A stretch of DNA of 64,000 bases from Golubevia sp. BC0850 (taxonomy: Eukaryota > Basidiomycota > Exobasidiomycetes > Golubeviales > Golubeviaceae): NCBI GenBank assembly GCA_012976225.1, contig JAAVVG010000013.1:434001-498000 (forward strand). The letters run 5' to 3'. Shown piece after piece: positions 47,348 to 59,623 of the stretch (positions are counted from its first letter, which is position 1; each line of letters starts with the position of its first letter). Below the pieces are notes generated by a model. That model was not told the origin of the DNA. It saw nothing but the letters and a program-made list of their open reading frames with translations, and ran no database searches. A program made the translations under genes and the position numbers.

Positions 47348-48636
47348 ATGGTTCAGATGCCAGCAGAGGTACTCATAATGGTATTCAACAAGCTCATCAC
47401 TGTCGAACTAGGTCGTATGCCTTTAGTCTCGAGAGAACGGAATCAAATTCTTTCCGACACCACTTCGCTCTGGAGGAACGTCGAAATCGAAATAGAAATA
47501 AGAAACCACGAAGAGTGGATCAAGATTCTACGAGCAGCTTCAGATCGTTCCAACTACTCCTTGGAATCCATCAAGATCAAGTTTATCTGTGGCGTCCCAA
47601 TCGTCCCAATCGTTCCACTACTGGAGCTCTCTAAGCACTCTCTGAGAAAGTTAGACATCCGTATCGACCGCTACGAATAGATCTTAGGCGATGCCTCCCT
47701 CATACAATTCTTCAGCGCCTTCAATCATATTTTGAGGTTGAATCTAACACCCTTCGAGTTGCCTGAGGTAGAGCCAGCAAGTCCTGGGCTTTCTCTCCTT
47801 GCACTAGACGAATCTCCACAACTGTTAACGGACGAAGATTTGGGATGGCTTTCAAATCTCAAGTTCTTATACTTCGAGTCCATGGATCCCGAAGCACTTC
47901 CCGAGGATCTACTAGCTATCGTGGAAGCGTGTAGGAGCACCCTGGTCGAGCTTAGGATCAACTGCGGGGACGAGGAGAGGACTGATCTAAAACCTATCAA
48001 TCTTCCAAACCCAAGAGTTCTGGAATTCCTTCCTTCTGGTGTGGAAGGCCAGACGATGAGCATTCTGCGGGCACCTGCTTTAAAGGCGCTTCGCGGAGCT
48101 ACTTCGAATTTGCTCTTGTTGCCTTTCATGAACGTGCAAACCCTCAAGCTCAACTGCGCAGTCCTTTACGTAGCTGACGAACACGGTGAAGACAAGAGCT
48201 CCTTCAGTTGGTTCAACGCTACGAATCAACGCTAAGGGAGATCCATTTCGCCCCTTCACTCCACCTCTACCGCAAGCACAAGTACTACTCAATCGATACA
48301 CTTCTTCTTTATCTCAAGATGGATGTCACCAATGGAATCAAGTGCTGCAATCTTTCTCATTTTTACATCGGAATGGATCAAACCTATAGCATGAATTTAC
48401 TAGTGGAAGTGCTATTAAGTCGTCGTCTAGCTTCTACTTTTCGAGCTGCCAATACAGCATGGGAAGACTTCTATTCCTGCTCACGTTTGAGCATCTACCT
48501 TGAAAGGTCTGAGATTGTACAATTCAGAGCTGAAGAAGAGATGGTCTTGTCGCAACGTCCAGAATGGATCAGAGAAGCCGCTGGAAAAGCTGAGGTGAAA
48601 GAATTAGACAAGGAGTTCGAGGAAGTTGGGTGGTGA
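47348..48636 (+). pseudogene. F-box/LRR-like protein, divergent copy E, two breaks
   Basis: Start MVQMPAEVLIMVFNKLI with MPLVSRERNQI and LWRNVEIEI, a typical F-box with the following Trp. A TAG at 47678-47680 interrupts the frame, yet the same frame goes on at once and stays open 184 codons (SLIQFFSAFNHILRLNL, LGWLSNLKFLYFESMD, LLAIVEACRSTLVELRIN), with leucine-rich repeats. It ends at 48235. The sequence continues in another frame from about 48205 to 48636 (VQRYESTLREIHFAP; SRRLASTFRAANTAWEDF). One stop and one frame change in about 430 codons suggest a young pseudogene. It differs in sequence from copies A-D. Confidence 0.6.
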
Positions 48637-49740
48637 TCTCAAAGGATCTCAAGAGAGGCAAAGAGACCTGAGCTTTACCTAACTCTTGAGTTTAAGCTTT
48701 TGAAGGCTAAAATCGTGAGTGCTAGCTACAGGGAGTGGAAATCTCTTTCCTTGCCTCGACTCACCTGCCATCGTCTCGCCCTCTCTCCTCCCCGCCCGTC
48801 AATTTGGGCTAATGATGACCTCAACTCACGCTCCATTCCTGGGCCAAGAACCTCATCTGTTGCAAGAAGTCGACTGCAACTCCTCCACCTACTACCACTC
48901 CCGTTCGCAAGGACTCACTGGAGCTGCCACCATCGGCAATGCAGATTATCTGACCTGCGGTCTTGTGGACTCTGTTAAAGAATGAATCGCCATCTAGAAC
49001 TCGATCAACAACTGCAATCTCATTAACGCTACTCGGTTCTGATCTCAAAGATTCCTACTCTCCTTACTGCCCTTATGGCTTTTCAGGTACTCAGTAAGCT
49101 ACTGATTACGGAGTGAGTTTCGAGTCGACAGAGTCGCGACCATCTTTAATTCCTTCGCTCACCCCTCTTTACTTCATTTTTCCTCTTTGCAGATGATATC
49201 ACTTCGATTCTTAACTCCAGTAGATACTTCAACAATGGTCTTTGAAGTCTGAAGGCTCCACTTTTTCTCTTTCTCCTGGCTCATCACTCTCATCGTCACG
49301 GCTTTCGCTCTCCCGTCACCTCCTCACACTCTCTTTGCCCAATAGCCGCCACTTCTTTTTTCATCATTTTCTTGCATCAAAGTAGGTGTCTGTTCACCTC
49401 CTCAATCTCATCGAAATCTTCTGTCTCGACCCTCTTGACTCGGTTTCTTCCTCGACTCGGTCATTCAAATCAAAGAGTGCCTGCCTGCTCTGTTGTATGT
49501 ACTTCTCAGGCCCAAGAAATTAAAGAATAACCTCGGTTCTAACCCGTTCTATTTGAGATCGTTACTCGTCACCTTGATTCTTTTAATCACTCTGCTGAAT
49601 CAGACGATTATCACCTGTTCAAAATCGTGTCCCAATCAAGTTGCAAGAAGACTCGAAGCAAATCAGAATTTCAAAAAACCGCCATGAAATAAAAAAGAAT
49701 CAATTAAAAAAGAATTGCAAACCATACTTCCTCCCCATCT
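48637..49740. other. Intergenic, with a possible gene remnant
   Basis: 1.1 kb. A plus-strand frame at 48719-48985 contains a Cys/Tyr/Gly-rich stretch (DCNSSTYYHSRSQGLTGAA, then YLTCGL) reminiscent of a secreted protein exon, but no start or partner exon was found. Remainder CT- and AT-rich. Confidence 0.3.
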
Positions 49741-51602
49741 CTACTTCTTCCTCTCCTTCCCCCACTTAAACCTCCCAACAGCTTTCTTCCCTCCATCCAC
49801 CTCATCCACCTCATCATCTTCAATTCCAGGCATTGCCAATCCATTCTTAGTCAATTTTCCCTCTGCAACTTTTTCCAAAAACGATTTTTCTTTTTCATTT
49901 GGAAGTTTTCTAACTGATTGCCCTTTAGTTGACATTAATGAACGAGCTAAGGAAAGTTTAGAAGAAGCTTCTTGAAGGGTTGAAAGACGAAATTGACGAG
50001 ATAGTAGAAGTCTTAGGAGGTGGGAGAGATGTTTCTGTGTAAGAGACAGAGAGATAAGAGAGAGAACAAAGAAGAAGGGGGGGGGATAGAAAAAGTCGAG
50101 GGTTGGATCAGAAAAAGAGACCTTGAAGAGAAGCTTTAAGTTTCCCTCGATCGAATGAACTTGAAAATGAAGAAAAGATCCAAAAAAGAACAGATGAAAG
50201 GATCATTCCATCTCATTTCTCCCCAGACTGTTCTTCGTTCAATTCACTCCCTCTCTTCTCAAACCCAAAGAAACAAGATCCTAATAAGTCTCTAAACCAA
50301 TTCTAATCAATCTCAATAAGCCCAAATTCCGGCTTCTCATTCAGCTGCTCACTCGGACTTTGATATTCAACTTTTCTCAATCCATTCGGATTATCTCATA
50401 CTCCCAATCATTTTCTCATTCTTCACAACCCTCTCCTCTTTTCCCTTCTCCCTTCTCCCTCAAACTTACCTCAAACTTTTTGACTCCACCTTTTTTTATT
50501 CTCTCATCTTCAGCAGCAGCTAATTCATCATCTACAATATCGTCTGCGAAATCTCCATCTGCATCTACCTCTTCTTGACTCTCGTCTCCTTCTTCGCCCT
50601 CACTTCCATCATGATCAGAAGGAGAATCCATCATTTCTTCATCTGAAAGTAAGTCGTCGTTGAAATCTTGCCCGGAAGAAGAGGAAGAGGGTTCAGAAGA
50701 CGGAGTTGTTGAGTTTGAAGTTGAAGGTTTGTAGGCTCGAACTACGAGGAAGGGTTGAGGAGAAGCGCGAGTTCAGTTCGTGAGAATATGGCAGGATATG
50801 AGGAAATTAGACAGGGGGAGAGAGGAGAGCAGAGAGGGAAGAAAGGTTTGAGTTTCTACTTCTGAAATCGAGTAGAGGTGACCTCTATCTAGAAGAAGTG
50901 AACCTTGAGCTTGTCTCACTCATTTCTATTGCTTTGAATTTAATTCCCCGAACATCTTTCTCCCCTTTCAAGTGTACCTCCAGCCACCACCAGCTCGAAT
51001 CACAGAGCACACCACCACTCACCTTGATCATCACCTGCAACCCAAACCGTTTTCTTGCCCAAACTTCCAACCTTCTCACCTTTGACCTCACTAATTTCCC
51101 ATCTTTCCTTTTCCTTTCTTTTCTGTTTCCTATTTCCCTCTCCCTTTTTATCACCTATACTAATCAAACCAGCATTGACCAAACTCAATTTTCTATGTTC
51201 TTTCTCTTCAATCCAATCCACTCTCATTTCAGGAACACAAGGCATGATACGATTTTTCAAAATCTCAATGGCTCTCTTTTCTTTGTTGATTTGAGTCCTC
51301 AAATAACCTGAATCTTGAGTTTTCAGTAATTGAACCACATCATTTTCCATCGCTGCGTTTCCTCTACTCGTTATATGAATTCCATTCCTAGTTTGACTGT
51401 TGATCATTGAAAAATAAAATTCATCTTTGTTTCTTGAAGCTGCTTTTGAACGTAAAAGTTTTAAACGATCTTGCTTTGAATGATGATCTCTTGCTCTAAG
51501 AATGTAATCCTTGTGCTTCTCTAAAAGTCCAAGTTTACTTCGATTACTTGGTTGAGATCTCTCTTTGTGATTTCTTCGGTGAACTACATTCCTTAATCCC
51601 AT
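49741..51602 (-). CDS. UTP11: U3 snoRNA-associated protein UTP11
   Basis: Three exons on the minus strand: 51602-51023, 50741-50470 and 50034-49741, phases 1 then 0, giving 381 aa. The start MGLRNVVHRRNHKERSQP followed by LGLLEKHKDYILRARDHH and DEFYFSMINSQTRNGIH is the UTP11 signature. An acidic insert in exon 2 (DDDLLSDEE region with EEGDESQEEVDADGDF) makes the protein longer than the ~250 aa yeast form. The end, FKWGKERKK, matches the basic Trp-containing family C-terminus. UTP11 is a component of the small-subunit processome that acts in 18S rRNA maturation in the nucleolus. The two introns, 281 and 435 nt, are long and contain CT-rich acceptor tracts. All frames intact. Confidence 0.92.
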
Positions 51603-51781
51603 TTCGTCTGAATTGAATTTAGATTAACTTGAGGGTAATGCTGATGACTGATGATGGTGGGATGGACAAAGGTTGAAGTTAGGATGAAAAAAGAAAGTAA
51701 GTTGTCTTGCCTCTCTCTCCGGTCGATCAATCCCATCATCATCCCATCATCCCATCATCTCCACCTGCTATCCATTTCAAG
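51603..51781. promoter_or_regulatory. Divergent promoter of UTP11 and the aminopeptidase
   Basis: Only 179 bp between two start codons, with an ATCATCCC repeat near 51734-51760. No clear TATA box. Confidence 0.4.
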
Positions 51782-54197
51782 ATGAAGATTTCGATTTCAA
51801 GTTCATCTTTAATCTTACTACCAATCTTATTCTCACCAGTACAATCGCTTCCCTTCTCAATCTCACCCTCAACCTATTCTCCTCTCTCATTCCTATCCTC
51901 AATCTTTCCGACTTTCAATCCAGTGTTACTTCAAACTCAATCTGACGAACCTCCATTCTGGTCAACTGAAGCTTATGAATCTTATTTAAGATTCAGAGGT
52001 ATTAACTTCATTGACATTACAGATCATCAACATCTAGGAGAGCTCAATGCAGCTAGATTTCAATCCTCAAATGATAAGCCTGCATCATTCCCTTCTAAAG
52101 CAGTTCATAAGGATCAAGTTAAGCAGATCTTGAAGGATATCTCTGAGAAAGGTCCTAGAGAACATTTGGAGAAGTTCACTGGGTTTTATAATCGTTATTA
52201 CAAGTCCGATAATGGCAGGCTGAGTCAGAAGTGGTTGTATGGGGTCATTGACAAGGTTGGTAGATGCAGACGATATGGTATGTGATGCATTGTCAGAGGA
52301 ACAGAGGGACTCATTGATGGATAGGGACAGCATCATATAAGAGGCAGAGAATCTCGATTCAAAGGATGGGGTGAATCACATCGGAGAAGACGGGAGGGAT
52401 AAGAAACTGAGCCACCAAGTAAAAATGGGCACCAGATATACGAGACAGGTTTCAGAGATATCGTGAACAAGGAGAGTCTGTTCAGGGGTGACCGGAAGTG
52501 CAAGAAGGCTGAGTCGAGTCTGTGGAGGTTGACTAGCAGTAGATGTGGGGAGCCAGATGAATCTTAGGAGTCCTGATAGTCCCTCCTTGGAGTCTAGCAT
52601 CAGGCTGAAGTTCTCATTTGGAATGCGAGATCACAGTTCCAGCAAGAAGAAAAGGGGTGGGATCAGACCTTTAGAGAGGAGTTGATGGGCAAATCAGATC
52701 CCGAAGGTGGGCATGTTCAGTCTTTGAACCTCTACTTTCTCTTCAGCTTCTTAACTTGGAATCCAATTTGGAAATCATTGTGTCTCTTTACTTTTTTGAG
52801 TTCTGGAGATGCTCTTTTTCCGGGCAAGGTCTTTGGAAAGCTTGAAAGAAATTCTAGGATCCCAGGACCCCACCGGATTTCTTCTCTCTTGGGTATCCAA
52901 GTTCGATTTAACTCTTTTTCCATGTATCATGGATACGTCCTCCGAGATCGAGGTCTCTCCGTGTGACCAAACTCAAGTTGATGGGTATTCGGAAATGCAA
53001 CCTTCAGCTTTGCTGTCCTGGCTCTCTTTCTCTCTTCATTTCGATTCGATCTTTGGCAATGTTCACCTGAGAGAATCAATCTCAAGAACCTTAAATGTAT
53101 TCAAGATGTTTAGGGCTTTGAAGATGCAACCAATTTCTGACAACAACTCGTCCGTCTTCTCCCTTTCAGATCATCTCTAATTCTTCGATTCCAGATATCA
53201 CTTTGAAGGAATTTGATCATCCTTGGGCTCAGAATTCTATCATTTTACATATTCCTGGATCGGATAAGAAATTGACTGAAGAGAAGGGAGTTACGATTTT
53301 GGGAGCTCATTTGGATTCCACTGCTTTTAGTGAGTGGGAATTGGATTGGGAGAAAAGAGGTTGAGAAAGCAGTCGTCAAGAGGATTGTAGAATCATATCC
53401 GAATTGTTCAGAATGTTTAAGTAGCGAGGAGGAGGGGGGGAGTCGAGAATTCAGTCTCTGTTCGTTTCCTAAACTGAGGAAAATTGAACAGGTTCGATCG
53501 TAGATCAAGATGACACTCCTCAAAGACCATCACCAAGTACGAGAAGAGAGAAGAGTGTAGAGATAGACCTTTCAATCCCAATACTCGATCTTACCACATC
53601 TTCTGATCTCTCCACCTCACTCACTCTCCTCACCTTCTTCCAGTCTCTTTCATGAGAGCCCCAGGAGCAGATGACGATGCCTCAGGAGTAGTGACTCTTT
53701 TAGAGACTCTTCGTCTCCTTTTCCAATCCTCCTTCACTCCATCCTCATCTCTAGAGTTCCATTTCTATTCGGCCGAAGAAGGTGGTCTCCTAGGATCTCA
53801 AGCCATAGCCTCATCTTACGAGTCATCTTCCAAAAAAGTTTACGCAATGTTACAACAAGACATGACAGCTTATGTTAAACCCAATACTAAAGAACGTGCA
53901 GGTTTGGTCTCTGATTTCACAAGTCCTGCTCTTACTGAATTCATCAGTATGTTGGTTGAAAGTTACACTTATTTGGAACCTGTTCAAACTAAATTAGGTT
54001 ATGCTGCTTCTGATCATGCAAGTTGGTTTAAGATTGGTGTACCAAGTGCTTTTGCTGTTGAAGCTCCTTATGATGATTGTAATTTGAGGAACATTCATAC
54101 TAGTGGTGATAGATTTGATATCGAGGACTATTCTTTTAATCATTTGTTGGAATTCGTTAAGTTGAGTAGTGGGTTTGCTGTGGAGTTAACTGCTTAG
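51782..54197 (+). CDS. Secreted M28 zinc aminopeptidase
   Basis: Three exons: 51782-52255, 53170-53329 and 53644-54197, giving 395 aa. Signal peptide of about 22 residues (MKISISSSSLILLPILFSPV). The propeptide and PA-like region include HLEKFTGFYNRYYKSDNG. The catalytic domain has all M28 zinc ligands in family order: His in GAHLDS (about 205), the bridging Asp in RAPGADDDASG (about 221), the catalytic Glu pair in YSAEEGGLLGS (about 256), Asp in LQQDMTAY, and His in YAASDHASW (about 335). This matches fungal leucine aminopeptidases, which remove N-terminal residues from extracellular peptides. Intron 1 starts with a GTTGGT donor and is 914 nt, by far the longest in the window; a missed small exon is possible. 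Confidence 0.88.
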
Positions 54198-54818
54198 GAA
54201 AGAGGGGGTAAGTTCCTTTTTTAGGGAAAAGTTTCTAGAGAGGAGGAATTTGTAAATAACACCGTCATTCAGTGTTCAGAAATGTCGATATCTCTCTTTC
54301 GGCAGCTCTGAGGTGATTGTTTGAAGGGTTGGAGTTTCAGGAGGGAAGTCAGACTTTTGACCAAGCCGAAAAAAAAAAAGATAGTGAAACTTCACAATCT
54401 TTTTGGGAACGGACTAGACTCGACGGAAGTAGAACAACCTGACTGGAGAATTCGTAAAATCAGTCGCGGATTAAAAAGCGAGAAAATCCAGAAACATAGG
54501 CCTAATGTTGAAACAAAACGGAGCGTCAGGCTCGAATACTCCCTTCAACGGAGGGAGGCTGGGCAGTACTCTCTGAAACCTAGACGTAATTTGGTCTTGA
54601 ACATTTGAACCATCGTTTTGGGAGAGAAGAAGATCATGGAGGGAGAGGTTGGAGAGCACACCGCTTTGCACGAACCCCTAAAATCCCCGACCGATCGCAG
54701 GGGCTCGAGGAAAGGCCTCGCCTCGCAACCCAGTTATAAAAGGATGAAACAATCTTTCTTCCTCTCTGTCTTCTTCCTTCTCCTCATCTTCCTCTTCTCG
54801 CCTCCTATCTCTTCAGCG
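54198..54818. other. Intergenic, ends with the promoter of F-box copy F
   Basis: About 620 bp. A TATA box lies at 54735-54740. An upstream in-frame Met at 54744 would add a hydrophobic N-terminus but is only four bases after the TATA box, so it is unlikely to be used. Confidence 0.4.
54735..54740 (+). promoter_or_regulatory. TATA box upstream of F-box copy F
   Basis: TATAAA in AGTTATAAAAGG, 84 bp before the Met at 54819. Confidence 0.45.
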
Positions 54819-56500
54819 ATGGATGAAAAAGACAATCAACAGCAATTCGGATTCTGCAAAATCAATCTTGAAACTGTCCCAAGAGAAGTTGCGATCCTAT
54901 AGCGGCTCAGATCCGCTCTTGGGATGAGTCCGATTTCGCATATACAGAAGATGGGTCAGTATCGCATGTAAGGCATGTCAAGCTGATTGCCACTTCCTGA
55001 CGAAAAGCTTCTCCCTCTTCCATGGATCTCTACTTACTCTCACAGTGAATTCTCTTCCATCGACAAGTACTCGGCTCTCAGTGCTTTGACCAAGCTGTCT
55101 CGCGGTTGTCAATCGGTCTGGACTTCTATGCTTCTAGAAGAGGTCCAAGTCACTCCAACTACTCTTCATTCCATCGTTCGACATCTCAACAGAGACCCGC
55201 AAGCAGGAAAGTCTATTTTCGTCTCATCTTCTTGGGAATGCCTCACTCTGATTTCCTGCAACAAGCTCCCGCCTGCTTAGCCATCCAGAACAAATCTCGT
55301 CCAAGCTGCACAATCAACGACAATGGTACTGTCGATATCGATCGTGATATGATTGTCAAAGACAGAAAAAGGAACGCGGTCCCTGAACCAGTGACTAAAC
55401 GCTTAGGTCAACTAAACGCAGAGGGATCTCAAAACTCATCATCACTTCATTCATTTTTCAACAAAGATCCAATCACTCTGGGAGACAACCCTTCCAAGGT
55501 CGAATTCTCACAGCTCCACAAAGATCAAATTGCAACCGCCATTGGTTTAATCATCAATTCTGCTCCAAATTTACAATCAGTGGAGATCAGAGGTAGAGAC
55601 TTGTTCCCTTTCTGCAAGCGCGTCCTTTCAGATGATGAACCTTTGGAAGGCCTCACTAGTCTAAAGGAGATCAAACTTGTTAGAGGCTTAGAGAAAGGGA
55701 AGATCATTTCAGCTAGAAACTCAATTTGGCTCTTAGCACTTCCAAACATCTACAAGGCTACTTTATGCGTTAGTGTGGGAAATAAAGACATCATGTATCT
55801 TCCAAGATCATGCGAGTGTATATCAGCAAAGGAATCCCAGAGTCAAAGATTTGAACCTCATAGTTAGCATGGAAGGATCAGTCGGAATAGAGAAAATCAA
55901 TCTTCGAGAATTATGCTAAGCAGTATCGTAGGCCTTGAACATTTAAAATTTGATGTTAATGGGAATTGGGAAGTGCAATTTCTCTTAGAAGGATTAATGA
56001 AACACTCAACATCTTCCCTTCGTTCGCTGTCAATCAAGATGATCAGTTGTTTTCAGACCGCAAAATGCTTCGCAGACTTGAGCTCATTTTCAAGTCTGGA
56101 AATAATCGAAAGTGTTGGAAACTCGATCGACTTGTTAGTAGATTCTCTCCAGAAGTTGCCCACTGTTAAGAATTCGCACAAAGATGCAAGCAAGAAGCAA
56201 CTCCCTCAAGTTCTTCCACCTTCATTATCTTCCTGGAGGGTCTTTCCTAACTGGTCTAGTGATAATGTCATCACTAAAAATGGTTATCCTTCAGGTTTTG
56301 AACTAACCAGATCAATTCGCTCTGTAACTCTTCCAGCTTCCTTTCGCTCGGTCAGTTTGTTCAAACGTATTAGCTCTGATGGTGCAGTGAGAAATCCTGC
56401 TATTTCTGATGAAGCTTCGAAAAAAGAATTAAAGAATACTTGCTTGGAATTTAGGATCGAATTTCAAATCTTGGAAGCTCACGAAGCAACGTCGTTTTGA
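54819..56500 (+). pseudogene. F-box/LRR-like protein, copy F, multiply broken
   Basis: Begins MDEKDNQQQFGFCKINLE with VPREVAIL (F-box head). It then changes frame to IAAQIRSWDESDFAYTEDGS, then to LPDEKLLPLPWISTYS and SALTKLSRGCQSVW. Another frame carries NSAPNLQSVEIRGRDLF and LTSLKEIKLVRGLEKGK (leucine-rich repeats), and the last covers 55913-56500 (IVGLEHLKFDVNGN; SLRSLSIKMIS; SLEIIES). Four or more frame changes or stops are needed to follow it, so it is a pseudogene. It is divergent from copies A-D and closer in style to larger fungal F-box/LRR proteins of about 500 aa. Confidence 0.6.
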
Positions 56501-57852
56501 ACAAAGTGAGTCTTAGATCTCCTCAAGTCTCCCATTCCGTAGGATGTTTCGACGCCACGGAAAACCAGATTTCAGATGGTCAGATATCAGCTGGTTACTG
56601 GGAAGGTTTCTTCTCCGTCTCTTGTTGACACTTCTCCCCTCTCCTACTTTATAGAACTAAGTCGCAGAGGAGTCGCCAGCTCGGAAAGCTTCCACACTCG
56701 CTTTGAATGCCATACAGAGTTTTTTTTTGCATTCGTTTTGTGGAAGTCAAACTTGAACTCACTATCAGCCAAGTCCAGAATTTCTTTCTTTCTTTCTTTC
56801 TTTCGAAAGTCTAGCGAAACCTTTCGAGCTCAGAGTTTGCCTGAGCAGTCGATCTCTCGGAAACCAGAAGGCTCAGATGCTTCAAAAGGATGCAGCGCCT
56901 GGTGTTCCCTCATTTGAATTTTTGATGAGTAGAAAGAAGTCGATTCTCGTTACTGGTCCTACCAGGCAGCTTTCGGTCCTTCATTCACTTACGACTGAAG
57001 GGGTTTAGTCGCCACCCAGTTCTTTGGCCGTGTACCTTACTAATTTGCCTTGGGTCGAGTTCAAGATTTAAATCCTCTTTTGTCTCGTAAAAGGTACCTT
57101 CAGTGGCCATGCGCCGCGATTGAAGATCGTTCACACGCCCGGCTCTCTTTTGACCGCGCGACGTGATGGCGATGGTTGTTTGGAACCTTTGCCTCTAAGC
57201 ACACGATGTCAAGGTTTTCGGATGAGTATCTCAATGAATATTCAAATGTTTAAAGCTGGCCAGATGACAGGGAAACAGGCCACTACCCTATTCCTATTCA
57301 GTCGCCAGCAATCTCTTCTCCCTCTTCATCAAATCTGAGAAATCCCGTCGAACACGAGATATAGTTCTCACTTTTGGAAGAATTGCCAACTAGAGAGAAA
57401 AGGATTGGTAATGACTGTCGGATTTAGAAGAGAGGGAAGTGTTGGTGCTCCAACTCACCAGTAATCAACCTATCCGAGTTCGGTAATTCTGCTCTCTTCA
57501 AAATCTAGCCTTACTTACCCTAGCAGCGTATCTGCCTTCCATATACAAGTAGCAGAAGCAGCGCAGAGTCGAGCAACGCTTGCTCGTCGAAACCTACCTC
57601 ACTTGCACCGCTCAGGTTCGCCAGCAACTGCGGATCTCTCACAATTCGAACTTGTCAAATCTCTAACTGATCAAAGATTTACACTTTCAAATTTCATTTG
57701 ATTTCGAGATTGATATCTACAAGAAGAAAGGTTGTCCTTGAAGAGTGAATCCACTTTTCCGTTTGAGGAATAATTGATGAAGGTAGAAGGAATAAATAAT
57801 TTCGAAACCAGTAAAAGACAAGAAGGACTACACGTAAAAGTAAAGGTGACGT
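56501..57852. other. Intergenic, no gene seen
   Basis: 1.35 kb with a (TTTC)n microsatellite at 56781-56804 and no coding frame of note. Convergent 3' end of the acidic protein gene near 57.85 kb. Confidence 0.4.
56781..56804. repeat. (TTTC)n microsatellite
   Basis: Six consecutive TTTC units in intergenic DNA. Confidence 0.85.
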
Positions 57853-59498
57853 TTAATTTGGGTGAGCGAAATCGATCATACTGATACTAGCATCAGCGAT
57901 ATTCTCTTGTGGAGCAGCATCATTACTTTGAACTTCATCCTGAACTTTCTCTTGTTCCATTTCCTTCTCTTTCTCAAATACTTTTTCGGGTTCTCTTTTC
58001 TCCTCTTCTTTATCTTCCTCCATTTCCTTATCTCCCTCCTTATCCTTCTGTTCATGACGACTCTGCTCAGTAGTTAAAACCAATCTTCTCTTTCCATTTT
58101 CATTAAGTTGATCATCACCTTCACCAACCTCTTGATCAACCTTCGTATTGTCTTTCTCAGTACTAGTTTCGCCAACTTCGTTTCCCTCCTCATTTTCTTC
58201 TTCGTTATCCTCTGTTTTAACTTTCTTTCCCTGCCAACCACCACCCCACGACGGAGGAGGTAACATTCCTTTCGCTTCCAACATATCCTCAATCATTTCC
58301 CTAGCTGTCTTGATATCACTAAAATTAATGCTTTTAGTAAGTTCACCTCTTTCATTCCTTTCCTTTAAAGCTTTAGCCAAACATTCTTTGACGATCCAAG
58401 GATAACCTTTGAAATTCCCATCTTCATCTAATTCACCTTCTTGAACTAAATGAGCATCTGTCAATAATTTGATCCCAGTCTTGTTAGCTACCGATTTCAA
58501 ACCTTGTAATCTTGCGTTATCTCCCAGAGCAATAGGAGCCGAACCTTCAACTGGGATTTCATTTTTCCAATTGTCATTTCCCCAAGCTCTTGAAACTTCG
58601 TCTTCTTTTCTCTGTCTGACGTGATGAGGATTCTTGGAGGGGTTCTTAGGTCCTTGATTGTCGACGGCTGGACCTGACACTGTGGGAAGAGGGAGAGGGG
58701 AGGAGAGAGGTCAGTAGATGCAGTTACCCCTCTTTCTCATGATGAAAGACACGCACTTCTAGTGGTGATCTTTGTCTTACTCGGCTTTTGAACAGCTTTC
58801 TCCTTCTGAGCTGCCTCCTTCGCTTCCTTTGCCTTCAAGTAGCTGTTTGGCTTCTCCTTGTATTCATCCTCCGCCTTCTTAGCAGCTTTTGATTTCACCT
58901 TCTTCTCTACTTTCTTTTCCACTTCCTTCTCTACTTTCTTTCCTTTCCCCTTCCCTTCCTCTTCCTCTTCCTCCTCTTCCTCATCTTCCTCATCTTCCTC
59001 TTCGTTCTCATCCACTTCCATCTTCTTCTCCTTCTTAACCGCCTTACTCCCACTCCCACTCGCACTTGCAGCAGCAGCACTTGTCCCAGCACTTCCCTCG
59101 ACCTTTTCCTTCTTCTTTCTTCTCAACCAAACTCTATCACCATCTCTAATATCAGCTTCTATTAAACTCTGATTTAAATTCTCAAAGTGTGGAGGATCTG
59201 AGCCAGATTTCCTTCCATTAGATTTTCTAGCTTTATCCTTACAAATGCATTTCAACATTTCATATTTTGAAGCTTCTGCTTCAATTCCTTGATTGGTCAA
59301 AGAAGGAGTGACTTGCTTTGGTTGCTTATTGTTAGAAGGTGAAGTTAGATTGATGGATCGAATGTATGCTCTTAGGATTTTGCTGATAGGTTTGGATTGC
59401 TGAACTCTGACACCTAAAGGTGAGATGTCTGTACCTTCAACTGATCCTGAATGAGCTCTGCGATCATAACAGATGTAAATCAGTGACGTTTCACTCAT
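57853..59498 (-). CDS. Acidic lysine-rich protein with ubiquitin-like N-terminus
   Basis: Two exons, 59498-58757 and 58679-57853, joined at a phase-1 intron (77 nt) that recreates a Met codon, giving 522 aa. Residues 1-130 resemble a ubiquitin/SUMO-like fold: SLIYICYDRRAHSG, GVRVQQSKPISKILRAYI, and near the end LIEADIRDGDRVWL. The middle is an extreme Glu/Asp/Lys region (a run of acidic residues, then EKEVEKKVEKKVKSKAAKK). Exon 2 holds a conserved-looking block (VSRAWGNDNWKNEIPVEG, ILLTDAHLV-like and GYPWIVKECLAKAL) and an acidic tail. No family is named with confidence. Composition points to a nuclear, chromatin- or RNP-associated protein; the UBL reading is an inference from pattern only. 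Confidence 0.6.
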
Positions 59499-59623
59499 AA
59501 TTGGTTGGTTGGTTTGGATGTATGGATGCCAACCGCGTTTGTGGCTCTTCTCGATTTGCTCTCTATGTATACTCTATACCCATCAGACGTTCAATAGTCA
59601 AAACAAAAGCTACTTTTTTTTGG

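Noticed and set aside
52376-53180. Open frames within the long aminopeptidase intron
   Set aside because: No family resemblance, and they do not fit between the two flanking M28 exons.
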